Notes: generated by a model not told the origin, from the sequence alone. A stretch of 64,000 nt of DNA from Bipolaris cookei (GCA_002286855.1 NRSV01000010.1:558001-622000), one strand, 5' to 3'; shown: positions 46,078 to 58,616, numbered from the stretch's first letter. A program made the numbers and translations.

Positions 46078-47406
46078 GGTGACTTGCTTCGGTCTTGAGG
46101 TGCCGGGGATTAAGTGTTAGTCACGTCCAAGGTGTGACTATTAATGACCATGAACAAGACTAAAGTAATGGGCGCGCAGTCTTCTTCAAGTACAGGTGCA
46201 GCGCGCGAGGCTGACATCATCCAGGCCTACCCTGGGTACAACGCGGCACATATCTGGCGGTATTCCGATAGGTATTGGCGATAGTAGTTTGAAAAACTGG
46301 AGCTTAGCTCTATACTTGGTTAGGAAGGCGAGTTGCGGCTTGCTCGGGCCATTGCTTGACTAGCAATCAGCACGAACGACCGGCCGTTTGCAAAGTGCTC
46401 GCCAACGTCTGCTCAGCTCTATCTTTCATAAGGCAGAGTGACCGGAGTCTCTAAAAGGTTTCAGACTATTCCTAGATACTGCTCAGGCACCGGTGGTAGT
46501 ATTCAGGAAAAGTATTTGTGTGATAAACCAAGCAAACAAAACGACGGATCAAACTAGCACGACAAAAGCTTCTCCAAGCCCCGCCATGGCAACCAAGCAA
46601 TGCCACGCCCATTCGTGTTTCCCAGATAGCGAAACGGGCGACGCAACTTCTTTGGTCGTGTAAGAAAAACGGGCCACTCTTATCTCTCTCGTTAAAGCCA
46701 AAGTGCGGTGCAATGCCACAACCTGTCCAGTGCGCAGGCCCGCTGCAAATTGCTATAGATCGTCATATTGCGATGATTGGGGGAGAGAGGCAGGCCAGGA
46801 AGACCCCATCTTTTTTTCCAATCGGATTTGGCCGCGTCAATGTCGGGGGATCAAGCACCGTGGCGAGTGCTTGTATTGCTTAGGTGAGAACAAGGTGCAA
46901 GCCGTATTAACTGCATGAGGCAGCTCGTTAACGGTGCCCGAGTGGCGCTTGGTGGCACCGAGTTAGCAGCAGCCGTTGTGAAAAATGTCGCACGAGGCTT
47001 GCGGAGGTTGGAGATGAAAGGTGTGGTCGTGTGGTCGGCGTCTTCTTACATATGGCAGTAGACAACTGTCGCATGTGGCTTTCGCGTGCGCGTGCGCGTG
47101 CGCGTGCCTGGCATATGGCGGGGCTAGGATGTGGCGGGGCTGGGATAGTAAGCCATAATCACTGTTGTAGTAAAGTTTACAATACTGCATTCTTGCAGTG
47201 AAGAGCCTTCATCGGCATGGCCGCTTTCTGCACAGAATTTCGGTTCTTTGTTTTAAAGTTTTACTGTGGCGGATTTTGAAAATTTGTAAAGTCATCGTAG
47301 GAATAGAATTCATGAATGTCTGTTCTACCTAGGATCCATTCCTATCCTGCGATGCATGAAGCCTCGCAAAGTCGTTCAGCATTCACACTCCACACATAAA
47401 CATCCT
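46078..47406. other. Intergenic region between two protease genes
   Basis: It holds the carboxypeptidase promoter and the 3' flank of the sedolisin gene. A (GCGTGC)4 repeat is present. No gene is recognised. Confidence 0.45.
47084..47107. repeat. (GCGTGC)4 repeat
   Basis: Four perfect hexamer copies. Alternating purine-pyrimidine sequence of this kind can adopt Z-DNA in principle. Confidence 0.95.
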
Positions 47407-49319
47407 CTAGGCCTGGCTACCGAGACCGCCACGACGGACGCGGCGCTTGTCATACTTAGGCGCGGTGACAAGGGTGAGCAACTGCTTGAAATCAGGTGTA
47501 CCATAGCCCGTCACAGGATCCCATCCTTCGGTGGCATTCCAAGAAGCATATGGCACGAACGGTGCTCGGAGGCCTGAATAAACGGATTTCCCTGTGCATC
47601 CTGTCGAGCCTCCAGCAATGATATCGGTCAAGCCCTTGTAGCCTTGCTCGTAGATCCACGGGTTCAAGAAGCCGAGTGAAGACATACCCGCGGCCTTGCG
47701 AGCATTGTTCAGGAGTGCGACTATGGATGCGAAAACAGGAGCTGAAGCGCTCGTTCCTCCAACCGAAACCAACCTGCCCTTGTCAAACACCTGGAAACCT
47801 TGGCCCTGTGCAGCAACATCGGGAAACCCGCGTCCTTGGGGGTTGTAAAGCCCGCCCCAGCGATCCCCGAGCTTTTCAAGATAGTCAGATACAGCTTTCT
47901 CTTGGTAAGCGGGTCGAGGCCATAGGTCAGAAAAGCCACCCGAAGAGAAGCTGACGGCCTTTTCGGGCTCAACACCAACAGTGCCCCCAACCGAAGTGAC
48001 GTAGGGGCAAGAAGCAGGGAAGATGGGCAAGAAACGAGTCGTATTCTTTCCATCGTTGGTTTGGCATGCAGAGCCAGGGCCAGTGTCACCGCTGGAGAAG
48101 ATGACGGACACACCACGAGCACCCAACTGTCCGATCAAATTGCACACCTTCTTTGCATATTCGGCGGGTACACTTTGCTCGCTCTCGCCGTAAGATGTGG
48201 TCAGCACTTCGGGTAGTTCTTCGTCTTCAAGATCAGTGAGATATGTAAAGTAATCTAGATACGGCTCATTGCTGTTGCCGTCCTGCGTAGGCTGGTCCAG
48301 ATCAGGAATCAGAATGCCGCGACCGGGAACTGTGAAGTAACGAGTTTCAATATTGGGCGCAACAAGACCTGCTGTATACTGAATGTCGAGATTGGCTTCA
48401 ACACTGTTCGCTGTCGAGTTTTGATCAAAAGGTCCTTGGTTGATGGATGTAACCTGGAACGTGGAACCAGCTGCTTTTGGTTGAAAAGTGCTTATGAATT
48501 GCCTCAAGTCATCAAAGCGAGCATATTGCTCCAGGAAGCCGCTAACTCCGATGGTGACGCTGGCATCGCTGGCATTGTAGTCTTTGAAGTTGTAGAGGTT
48601 AGCGAGGCAGTCGGGAGTGATTTTCTTGTTACACGTGGTATTGACAGCAAGCGTTGAGAATGGGACCTCCTCTTGACTAAAGACTTGGCTACGCTCCGGT
48701 TGGATCTGGCCGAAGCGCGTCGTAGGCTGGATAATGTCGATGTCATCTCGAATGTGCTTCGGCACCGAGTAGTCTAGAGAGCGGATCTTCTTGATATTGG
48801 CTCGGGTCTCGCTCTGATAGGTCTTGAATGTGGTGCTCATCATTTGCTCGGCACGCTTAACCGGAGCGTAGAAGCTGATCCACTCGCCATCGTTATGTAT
48901 GTCTCTGGCTTCAATTCCAGACTCTTGCAGCCAGTTGAGAATGTTTGAAGTTGACTCGGCTCGCGGCTTGACGAGGTCCTTGAGTTCGTGTCGCTTCAAG
49001 TGCTGTCCGTAGCGATGGTGGTTAGGAGAAGAAACCTCCATGAGGGTCCTCTCAAACAGCTCGCTATCCGCCTACAATGTTTAGTAAAAAGTATTGCAAG
49101 GTTCAAACATGGGTCGCAAAAGCAATTACTTACCGAGCGGACTGCGATGCGAAAGCGCAGCTTCTGGTCTGGATCGGGGACGCCCACTTGACTCCAACCC
49201 TGAGGAACGCCATGAAGTCGTTCGACAACTTCACCCTCGACATGTGAAGTAGTTGAAGCGGAAACAGCGCTGCCATGAGTAACAGCCAGCAGGCCGGTGA
49301 GGAGTGTGTTGTACTTCAT
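47407..49319 (-). CDS. Secreted sedolisin-type protease / tripeptidyl peptidase (S53)
   Basis: Exons are 49319-49134 and 49071-47407 with a 62-nt intron, giving 616 residues. A signal peptide (MKYNTLLTGLLAVTHGSAVS) precedes a prodomain of about 180 residues (pro-kumamolisin type: HGVPQGWSQVG, then YGQHLKRHELKDLV and HIRDDIDIIQPTTRFG). The catalytic domain has the S53 triad: Glu and Asp in SVEANLDIQYT (E287, D291) and Ser in GGTSASAP (S503). The oxyanion Asp is in SSGDTGPGS (D391). The C-terminal calcium site is indicated by DIIAGGSTGC and GWDPVTGYGTPDF. It acts outside the cell at acid pH, probably releasing tripeptides. A short basic tail (KRRVRRGG) follows the domain. Confidence 0.95.
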
Positions 49320-49817
49320 GCTGCAGGATAGATAGGAGAAGAGAGACAGCGAGTGCAAGACAGCGAGTGCAAGACAGCGACGGCGTCTCAAGAACCTCAC
49401 ACACACCTTTTCCCGTTGAGTCAGGAGTTAGCAATGTGGTGAAGAAGGCGCGCTTGCACGAAGCAAGGCAAACAGTTATACCCTCCAGTGCCAAGGCATG
49501 AGATAGGTAGTTGACCAGGCGATCTTCACTGCCCGCCCCAATCATTAACATGGTCCATATGCAGTTCAAAGTCCGGATCAACTTGATGGGTCCTTGCCTC
49601 TTGGCCAAGATAAATAGATGAACAAGCACATTGGTTTGGTTGGATAGGTCTCGCGGATTGGTGGGCCTTGAAACAAGCCCCCCGGAACCTGGTAGACAGC
49701 TGCCTTAATCGTGACAAGGCGAGTTCCACGTCTATATTGTGATTCACAGGACCATCCCCGTACCAGCCCAAGTATCTTCTTCTGAGTGTGACTGAAATGG
49801 GCCAACATGTTACACGC

Positions 49818-49820
<3 letters not shown>

Positions 49821-49848
<28 letters not shown>
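49821..49848. repeat. (AC)14 microsatellite
   Basis: Fourteen uninterrupted AC dinucleotides. Confidence 0.97.
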
Positions 49849-50237
49849 CGGATAGCTATGTATGTACTAGTATGCAGCACTCTCACACACGGCCTGGACG
49901 AGGGTACTGTAAGGGCCTGCAAGTTGCTGCTAGATCATGTTGGTATAGCAGCACTACCGGCTTAAGACTGCTTGAAGCATACAAAAGGCTGGGTGTGCTT
50001 GGTGTTGTGGGCCAAAAGCTTGACGCGGCAGCTTAGCCGCGTGGCGTTGGGGAGCTTGGGTGGATCAACGGACCATCTTCACCTTCCTAAAAGCAACACT
50101 TCTGTAACGGGTCGGATCCTCTCGGATCGCGCACGCAACTACAACACGCCCACCACGCCAAAAAGGCTGGCACAAGATATCAGAGCTGCTAATATCGTTG
50201 CGTAGCTGGTACATAAGATAGCTGTCGCTATCTGTAC

Positions 50238-50264
50238 TGTGATGGGCTGCCCTAGCCCGTCACA
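50238..50264. repeat. Inverted repeat with 11-bp stem and 5-nt loop
   Basis: TGTGATGGGCT, spacer, AGCCCGTCACA; one transition mismatch between the arms. Lies about 260 bases past the end of the HAD gene. Confidence 0.65.
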
Positions 50265-50527
50265 ACTGCACCCCGAACAGGTCGCACGAGACGCAGTCGC
50301 CGCCCGTCAATCAGCGCGTCATAGAGCAGAGGGCTAGTGCACGAGTAACACTCTAAACAATGCTGAGGCGGATTTCATTGCAGATAGTGAAAAAGGTGGT
50401 TTGTAGGTTGCTTTGGCAGTAGTACAGTATTACTTGAGGAAATGGTCAATGCTTCTCTACGTATTTCACGCTACTACAATCTTCCTGGTTGGGCAATTAT
50501 GCTAGCTATTTGCTATACACACGCCCA

Positions 50528-51377
50528 TCATTGTCTTCCCTCGAACCCGTTCTCCAAGATGGCGATAAGATCATCGAGCTGTTTGACAACAAGATCCGTA
50601 TGCTCATGCTCAGCGAGATGGTTGTTCACATCGTTGACCAGCAAAACCGTCGCAGCTCCTGCACGATGGCCCGCCGTCATGTCGTCGATGGAATCTCCTA
50701 CCATGATCAGGCTGTTTCCCCCATCTTCGTGCATCCAGTCCTTGGCAATGTGCAGAATACCGGCAGGATCAGGCTTGGGCGGTCTAAACTCGCGCGTCAC
50801 AATAGGACTGAATTTGGACTTTGGCAGAAACGTGGTAAGAAGATGGGCAACGGGGGCATCGAAGTTGCGCGTGCAAATGCCCTTCTTCACGCCCCGCGAG
50901 TCGAGGTACTCCATCAACTCCACGAGGCCGGCCTGTGGCTGTTGCGACTTCATTGCAGTCCGCTCAATGTTTCGAATCTTTTCCTGTGCCTCTTCTTGCT
51001 CGCTCTCGGGCAGCGAGTACACGTGATCCAGAATATCAGTCGGCTTCTCGATGCCGAGAGCGGCACGCATCTCTGCAAACATGTAATTCTGCGGCAGACC
51101 TGTCGTGCATTAGCATGTTGTCATCCCACCCGTGAGAACCAGAGGATTGGTTACATAATGTCCCGTCGACATCGAATACGATGCCTTTCAACTCTGGTCT
51201 CTGGTCCCCCTCCTTCCTCTTTGCTGGATCCAGTGGGGCAAACCGCCGGGGTCGCTGGGCCATTGTATCAACTGATCTCGATGCACGAAAGCAGGGACTA
51301 ATAGTGGTGCTAGTACTGCGCAAAGACCTGGCCGAAAATCCTCGATGACTGGCGTGCCGAGTAATGAGGGCATTCAT
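50528..51377 (-). CDS. HAD-superfamily hydrolase (phosphoglycolate phosphatase-like)
   Basis: Exons 51377-51155 and 51099-50528 with a 55-nt intron give 264 residues. The first 40 residues are Arg/Ser/Thr-rich without acids until D37, like a mitochondrial presequence; a second Met at residue 39 could give a cytosolic form. Motif I is FDVDGTLC (D69, D71), whose last Cys codon is split by the intron and continues LPQNYMF, as in fungal relatives. Motif II is in GICTRNF, motif III is the Lys in PPKPDPAGI, and motif IV is MVGDSIDDM. The helical cap between motifs I and II is of the small alpha type (subclass I). It should dephosphorylate a small phospho-metabolite; the substrate is not known. Confidence 0.9.
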
Positions 51378-52601
51378 GGTGTTGATGGTGGCCCCCAAGC
51401 GCGATGGGTGTTCTCGGAGGTGGGTCCGGGATGAGCCGCACCAGTTTCGCCCCTGCAGCTCTGATTTCACCCCAGCATAACGTAATCTTACAGGACCTTG
51501 TCCGCTGCATAATTTCTTGTCCATCTTTCCATCCTCGCCTGAACAAACCACCCCAGCACCCGTGTCGTCATCATCAATGCATTTAGCCTGAACTCATCTC
51601 TCGCCGCGTACCCACCATACCCAGCCATGAATCGTGTCGCACCGCATCGCGCGTCCTCGTTGCTAAGAGCATGCTATCTTTTGGCTGCCTTACTGATTGC
51701 CTGCTTACAGCCGCAATCAGTCCGAACAGGTCCGGCCGATGGGCTCTCATGGCGCAATGCCATTTCACCGCCTCGTTTTCATGTGCTAAGTCGAGCACTC
51801 TTGTTGGTACCTGCTCAAGCCAATTTCTCTGCATCGAGATAGGTTCCATCTGGTGTGCTAACCCGGCAAATGGATCTCATGAGGCGAGTTGGCTAGATTG
51901 TTGAATCTGCTGACAATCTTTGTAGCTGAGAATGGGAGGCATGTTATTGCTATTCTCAGGCGTCCCGAAAGCTCACCGCGCCCATACAAAGTCACTAGTC
52001 GCATCTCCTTTTCCATGTTCAACCAAAAGAACGCGATATCCATCCAGCAAGTCATCAACCCCAAAACGAGAAATGAATCTTGATACCCACAGCCACGTAT
52101 TTAATTTCAATTAACCGCCAACATCTCGTATCCATTTCACAAACAAGATGCCAATAACTAGGGCGACACGTTCACCAGCCTCGCCTTCCTTTCCCACCTG
52201 TCCCCTTTCCAACACCCTTCCCACCTCTTATACTTTTTATAGTAGAATTTCTGTTTATCAGCAAGGCACCGCGGTGCTTACGGCGGATCAACTCGATGGC
52301 GTGCATCTTGGAGCGCGGGAAAGAATCGATGCTCGGGTGTGCGACAGGGGGAGAAAAGCCTATCCGGCATGCCAAAAATTTGGGTGCTTACTGCGACAAA
52401 AGGGTACACCCGCGTGAACGTCATCATCAATCTACATATATACACCGAGACGCCAACTGTACTGTATGCAAAAACAAGAGAGAGAGAGAGGGGAAAATGT
52501 AACACAAAACGTAGTATATTTTATGATTCCAATCGGGTATATTGTATATCTCTACTCTATTCCTTTCGCATCGACACTTAGCTACCAAGCCCCGCGCGCG
52601 C
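51378..52601. other. Intergenic region
   Basis: Promoter of the HAD gene and 3' flank of the chitinase gene, with a short GA run near 52476-52490. No gene is seen. Confidence 0.45.
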
Positions 52602-54033
52602 CTAAGCCTGAGTAACGTTGGCATTGCGCACATTGACATACTTGCTCTGAGGGAAGTACAACAAGTTCTCAGTCGGCTTGAACGAGCTCTCACCACCAAG
52701 CGCCTGAACAACAGTACGAACAAGCGACTTGGGGTCAGTGACGGGACGGTCACCAGATGCCTCCCACCACCAAGCACCACCAAGCTGCTGTGTCTTGATG
52801 TACTGCGTCTTCCACTGAGCCACCTGGGGGGTGTCAAAGCTAACGAGATCGCGCGTCTTGCGGTTGTATGTCCACGCCGCACCGACTTCATATGATGCAT
52901 ATGCGCTACCAGAGTTGTTAAGCGGGAGCACCTTGTAGTCGTAGTTACCAGCCTGCCAGCTTCCAGGCATGCTACCGTTGAACTTGACGCCCGTGCCGTC
53001 GCCAGAGGGGTTGGGATCCATGACGTTTGCGAAGGCCTGGCCGTACAGCGGCATGCCGAGCTGGATCTTGCTGGGGCTCGAGACCTTGCTCTTGTAGTAC
53101 TGGATCGCGCGGTCGGTGTTGAAAGGGGTAAACTTCTTGTTCTTGGCGTCCCAGCCGTCGGTGGACTTGGAGTTCGTCTTGCTGGGCCAGAGGTTGCTGT
53201 TGTGGCCTGTGAAGTTTGAGAAGCCGGGGCCTTGGTAGTCGAAGGCCATGAGATTCCAGTTGTCGACGTAGGAGTCCATTTCCGAGATGGGGAAGATTTC
53301 GTAGTTTTGGGGACCAGCGGGTGAGGAGATGCTGATGATGAAGCGGTAGTTGTTGGCGTGGGCGGCGGAGTAGATGTCGAAGGTCTGCGTGTGAATGTTA
53401 GATCATGGTTTGTTAATGCTGAGCTGAAAGAGATATATTCAAACTGACATTGCGGCAGCGCTTGACGACATCAGCAAATCTCGCGCTGGCTTCCAAGTCT
53501 TCGGGGTACTCGTAGTCAATGTCGATACCATCGAGACCAAGGTCCTTGACGAGCTCAAGCGAGCTGTCGCAGAATTTTTGCCTACCGGCCTCGGTGGAGA
53601 AGGCGGGCTTGAAGTTGTCCCTGTAGCTCCAGCCACCGATGGAGAGAGTGACCCTCAGGTGGCGGTTCTGCTGTTTGAGCTTGAACAGCGCCCCAAAGTT
53701 ACCAAGCAGAGTGCCGTTTCCAGCAACATCACCAGGGTAGGGGATCTGAATGTCCGCCCACTCGTCACTGAGCACGACTTCACCGGTGACGTTGTTCAAG
53801 TTGGCAAAAGCATAGTTGACCTTAGTCAGTTGCTTAGCGGGGAGGTCGGTGACCTTGTAGTTGCGAGCATAGATGCCCCAGTTGGTGAAGAAGGTACCGG
53901 TTTGGTATCCCTGGCTGCTACCACTACCATAGCTGTTGGCAGAGTAGTGGGCGTGCTGGTGGCTCCGGAGACTCGGTGCTGCCTGGACAAGCGAGGAGAG
54001 AGAGAAGAGAGTGGCGGCGTCGGTGAAGCGCAT
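52602..54033 (-). CDS. Secreted chitinase (GH18)
   Basis: Exons 54033-53449 and 53384-52602 (64-nt intron, CTAAC branch site) give 455 residues. A signal peptide of about 18 residues (MRFTDAATLFSLSSLVQA) and a His/Ser/Gly-rich stretch precede the TIM barrel (TGTFFTNWGIYARNY). Barrel markers are LTKVNYAFANL, LRVTLSIGGWSY and the catalytic DxxDxDxE in DGIDIDYEYP (acid Glu E175). After the junction come NWNLMAFDYQGPGF, the MPLYGQAF strand and the closing GGAWWWEASGD. There is no chitin-binding domain. It hydrolyses beta-1,4-GlcNAc linkages in the fungal wall or in prey/host chitin; this subgroup has the size of family V-type fungal chitinases. Confidence 0.95.
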
Positions 54034-56345
54034 CTTTAAAGACAGGACGGCTGGTAGCCAAGTAAATGAATGTGATTAATTACTTAAAGAGTGTAACTTG
54101 CTGTGAGATGCGTGTGAGTAGGAAGTCATGTTCCATGTAGACATCGATTCCATTTAAACAGTTCCTTATGTCTAATCTCATGGCGTTTCGTCGGTGTCCA
54201 AGACCCAAGGGTTGTTCCGAGCCTTACGAATAGTATCTTTTCTTGTCCCTTCTACCCCCCCTGGAGTAAATAAGGCCCGAAAACCTGGGGGGACCGGGAA
54301 TATCTGCAGTGTCCGAGCGCAGAGTCTATTCCCTTAGCGTGGAGGTTTTCGGCGCTTTTGAGCCTCGCCGTTTCAGGTACCAGGAGCCGCGATTTCACCA
54401 TCGCTCCTCCCACGATTTCAATTGGCGCGCCCCCTAGAACAACGTCCTTTGTGCATAGCAAAAGTCGGACCTACTATGTTCAAAAATACGTGTGCTCGGG
54501 TAGCCAAGCGGGATGAGGTATCCCGAATGCCTTGTCGATGCCAATGCTCCGAGCACGGGTCGAATCGCAAGGCTGTTTGTTAGCTTTGGTTAGTATCATC
54601 CTTGTTGGACCTTGCTCAAATCATCTTAAGCAGCGGTGCTCACACGGTCATGCAGCTCTTCTAATCTAAAGGCTTCCATTTCAGTCTTCTCTTGTGACGA
54701 TCAACGGTTGTAGAAACTCAATCAATCTAACACGGACTGGTCGAATACTTCACTCGCACCACTGTCACAAGATTTCCATGTTTGCGAAATGTTAACCGGA
54801 GTTTGTTCGAGACTAGTTTTTTTAGGACCAGTACGCGTCCTATTCAAATGTCATCATGAGCTCTTGGTGTTATTGAAATGCGCTGGTGCAATCTTTGCGC
54901 TGACGCTGCCTTCTCCTTTTTTTCTAGTGTATACCTCTGCCCAGCTTAACATCCCAGACTCCCGTAAATGCATGGTTGTGTTGGGTTGCCCATCTAAGTA
55001 CTATCGCCACACGCTGCCCCAAATTGTCAATCAGTTGTGCTCCGAGCGGTTCCGGATCCGCAACCGTTGGTTGACAATGTTTCTGTTGGCCTTGTAGGGC
55101 TGATTGTGGCTGGCAACGATTGCGAACCATCCATGTCGCCTGTTTCGCAACGTGGGCAATTTGGAGTGTGCAGTTTACCAGCGCTAGACATTGTAGGTTA
55201 TGGCGCTAGTACTTTGGAGAATAGGTATCGTGAGACATCGCCTAGATCATGGCTTTGTCCTATTCAAACTACAAAAATAGGTATCTTACAGGCTCATCCT
55301 CAATGCAGTAGAACGCGACAAATATCTCGAGCAGTTGGCCAAGCCCAAGGGCCATTGGTGTGAGGCACGCGCTTGGCCTTCTGTCAGCAGCCGTCTCACG
55401 AAAGACGGGTGGTTCTGACAGCGGTCAAATCACTGGCGCATCCATCCATGACAAGTCCACAGGACTCTGCGTTTCAGACCCCTTGAACAACGCTCAAGCG
55501 CAGCAAGGTGCTGCTTGGAACAGTTGGCTCGGGTGTTTTCTCGGTTCTCCACTCAGGGACTAGAGTGCCTGACTCCATAAACAATCCATTTTACAACGCT
55601 ACCTGTATACATACCTTGTCGCGGTTACTCCCTCCCTCACAGACCATAATCGAGAGAACGCCTTGATACTAGGATTGGAATGCAAAGGGTCTTCGGGAGG
55701 CCCGACACTTCGGGGGCGCATCCCCGGGCTATTCAGCAAGGTTTCGTTTCTTCCGGATGTGCCGCTGCTTAGACAGGGGCATATATTGCGCAGCGAATGC
55801 AAGCTGTCAGAACTATAAGCTTCCTGTGAATAGAGTTTAGAGGGGGAAACAGTCAACCACTCAGTTTGACCGACGTGCGACAGCTGCGACATGCGCGACA
55901 TCATCTTGACAGCAGCAGTAGTTCGTTGGCTACAATGACATTCTTGTTCAAAGACATGTTCTCTGCCTTTTTGCGCCGTCAAGGGTACCGGCCGAGAAAC
56001 TTCGGTAGTTGAGAATATCAATCGAGTGGACGAGCTACCCGCCCGGCAGTTAAGACTGCGATGATCAGTCTGTGATGAACCTGAAGCAGACTAGGAACAA
56101 TAACGCCGTCAGATTTTCATGGCTTGGGATTGGTTTGATTTATTTGAACCGATGGAATGGGACCGGAATCGCAGTAGCCAAACGGTGAGTGAGTAGTAAG
56201 AAGAAGGCCTAAGTTGATTGATCGAATTTAGCTCTAGAATCACGTGATGTGTTAGATAGCTATCTCAGGGGCGCTGTGCATGGCCACGTGACTAGTCAAA
56301 TTAGTACTTGGACGGCTACATATCGTATTCCATCATCGGGCAGGC
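54034..56345. other. Gene-poor region of 2.3 kb
   Basis: The chitinase promoter lies next to 54033. The remainder has no supported gene. A segment at 54485-54560 resembles part of a tRNA but does not fold into one. Frames on both strands near 54790-55130 and 55600-56020 lack recognisable domains. Confidence 0.45.
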
Positions 56346-57180
56346 CACTTTTTCTTGGCATTAAGAACTTCATGTACGAAACACTATGCATCAACAACGT
56401 AAGGGTTTTTTTAACTCAGCGAAAAGGTGGAATTAATCATGCTCTCCAGGCCTTTCGCACAGGTCAATTTAAGACCATACGACGCGCTGCTGCTGCCTAT
56501 AATATATATTTTCAGCGCCTTTCTGATCGGCTTAACAAAATTACTTTTCGGCCTCAAGTAACCCCAAACTGCCGCAAGCTTACCATAACTGAAGAGCAGA
56601 CAATCGTACGGTATATTCTTGACCTAGACTCGCGAGGATTTGCCCCCTGATTATGTGAGGTAGCAGATATGGCAGAGAAACTACTGCGCGTACGTGGCCA
56701 GCCTTTGGGCAAGAACTGGCCAGAGCGATTCGTATCGCGTTCAGACGAGCTCAGAACAGTCTTCAATCAGGAAAAGGACCGCCAGAGAATATAGCAAGAG
56801 GATCCAGAGGTTATTAACGCGTGGTTTGAGCTCGTACGAGAGACAATTGAGAAGCATGGGGTTCATTCAGACGACATCCACAACTTTGATGAAACTGGCT
56901 TTCAGATGGGCGTAATTGGTTCAATTAAGGTAGTTACAGGCACAGAGTATCGTACGAGGCCTACTCTTACGCAGCCAGGCAATCGCGAGTGGGTTACAGT
57001 CATTCAGAGCATCTGCGCTGCACTGTGGAACCTATGGGAGAGCAGGCCATAACGCCCGTACGTGCCGAAAAGATGTAGAAGAAGATTCTTTATTAGATAC
57101 AAGTGAGTCGTACGACGCATCTATAGCTAGTGTAGAGTAATTCAAGTTTTTGTACATGTTCGCAATGCCAAGAAAAAGTG
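56346..57180 (+). mobile_element. Fot1/pogo-like transposon, internally deleted
   Basis: The element is bounded by inverted repeats. The left end 56346-56377 contains CACTTTTTCTTGGCATT and GTAC-flanked sequence; the right end 57152-57180 is its reverse complement with a few changes. The outermost bases are uncertain because the right end runs into a 17-bp tandem duplication. The total size, about 0.85 kb, is well below the 1.8-2.2 kb of complete members, so much of the transposase gene is lost. Confidence 0.8.
56372..57052 (+). pseudogene. Fot1/pogo-like transposase remnant (CENP-B HTH plus start of DDE_1)
   Basis: The frame from ATG 56372 shows the psq-like N-terminal helix-turn-helix, then the Tc5/CENP-B-type helix (LTITEEQTIVRYILDLDSRGFAP), the segment GKNWPERFVSRSDEL, and the first catalytic Asp in DIHNFDETGFQMG. 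Two in-frame stops are present: TGA at 56648-56650, where CGA (Arg) is expected in the family, and TAG at 56792-56794. The frame then ends at 57050 soon after TVIQSICAALW, so the second and third catalytic acids are missing. Confidence 0.88.
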
Positions 57181-57212
57181 TCCGGCTCAGTGGTCTGTCC
57201 GGCTCAGTGGTC
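57179..57212. repeat. Two-copy 17-bp tandem repeat at the transposon end
   Basis: TGTCCGGCTCAGTGGTC occurs twice without mismatch, directly at the right terminus of the pogo-like element. It may be a duplicated terminal binding site. Confidence 0.9.
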
Positions 57213-57850
57213 TTTTACGTTAAATGGTTAGTGATGTAATTGAATCAGCACCATATCAAGCAAAGGTCTGACGAAATATTGCCCAAGATATGTATCGGTC
57301 AAGAAGAATCAAGTTTCAGCTTCGCCAACAGCCAGTCAAGAACAATGTATGCATTCACACAGATTCATTTGATCGTTTACAAGCTTGATCGGAGGAAGGA
57401 ACAGAGAGAGGCAAAGCTCTTACTGAACTTGGCGCAGTTGCATGCGCTGATGGCTCATAACATATCAGCTTCGAGTTACCTATGATGTGCTGAGACTCTG
57501 GAGTTGTGCTTTATTTCAGTGCACACCAGGCGGACACCATACTGCTGCCAGATGGAATTTCCACAAAGGCTCCAGGGTTACAAACAGGTTTGCGAAAAGT
57601 AAAGGTAGCTACAGTTTTACGAGGTTAACGTTGTATCTTTGTTGAACTTGTTGCTAAAAGCTTCTCTTTCTAGTTTTACAAGCAATCTGAGACCGTCAAG
57701 CAGTCATTATCAATCCATCACCCCAAAGCTCTGAGACAAATACGCTTTTAGCATCTTTTTTTGCCCACCAGGTTTTATCTCACTACACATATTGGTAACT
57801 TATTGCAGACATCCAGCATTCGTATCAACACAAGTAGTCACCGGAACTTG
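57213..57850. other. Intergenic sequence inside the decayed island
   Basis: Short frames only. No gene or terminal repeat is recognised. Confidence 0.4.
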
Positions 57851-58594
57851 ATGGCATCGTATAACGCGACTTCGTTATCTCGTCCTGAGGCTACCAAGAT
57901 GGCCGGAACCTAAGATGATTTCCGAAAACCCTTTCTAGCTGATATCCAAGTCCTGGCTGACCTGTGCGGCGAGATCATTAAAAAAAGAGTTGCATGCCAT
58001 CGCCGTACACGCGTGCTACTAGATCAGCTAAATCCGTGTACATTCGAAGACGGAAAACGGTATCGACGAACTATTGAAGACCGCTTAATGGGCGCATGCA
58101 ATAGAAAACACGATTTCTTTAACAGAGAGAAAGGAGAACGACTTTTTGACATGTTTTTGGCTTTATTTCACATGCGTGAGCATGTCAAGGCGCTGGCCTT
58201 TTTGTTCGGTGCGGCAGACGGCGACGAAAACAAGCAGAAAGCAAGTGAGACCAAAGTTGGTTCTAGCGGATACCTCAAGCCGAAAGACAGTTATGGGCAG
58301 TTCAAGCTCCCTGCGTCGAAAGACATGTGCGAGTACGCTCTATATCCACTGTTCATTACTCTCCTGGCTTTTCATTATGGTGGGCCTGTTAACGCGGCCT
58401 TTTCTATGCACGAGCATGACTGGAGATACCCGGAGGACATTTCAAAGGATAATCATGGCTTCTACAGAAATCGTAATACAGGCAGACTGTTTAATGGAAT
58501 CCGAATAACTGTGGCGTGGGAAACGCGCAAGGGCAAAACAAAAGGGCCTTTGGGGAGGCACATTGTGTTTCTGGCTGGTGAGATGACACCTTAG
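57851..58594 (+). pseudogene. Decayed gene of unknown family, N-terminal part
   Basis: From ATG 57851 the frame runs to TAG at 58592, with one in-frame stop (TAA 57911-57913) after codon 20. Past that stop, 226 codons look coding: FLADIQVLADLCGEII, LLDQLNPCTFEDGKRYRRTIEDRL, MFLALFHMREHVKALAFLFG, and HEHDWRYPEDISKDNHGFYRNRNTGRLFNG. The piece ends in GRHIVFLAGEMTP without a domain close. I do not recognise the family. The stop and the continuation in other frames downstream suggest a gene inactivated by point mutations and small indels, though an undetected intron in the first 60 codons is possible. Confidence 0.6.
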
Positions 58595-58616
58595 CGACTT
58601 ATAAGCTTGCGTGCTC

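Larger units (their letters stand above)
49320..50527. other. Intergenic region
   Basis: It contains the sedolisin promoter, an (AC)n run and an imperfect hairpin at 50238-50264. No gene is seen. Confidence 0.45.

Noticed and set aside
54485..54570. tRNA-like segment with an A-box-like TAGCCAAGCGGG and a degenerate B-box-like GGGTCGAATC
   Set aside because: The acceptor strand GCTCGG pairs with CCGAGC before the B-box-like part, not after it, and no anticodon or T stem forms. It is not a tRNA gene.
55599..56021. 140-codon minus-strand frame
   Set aside because: No recognisable domain or promoter, and no extension by splicing.
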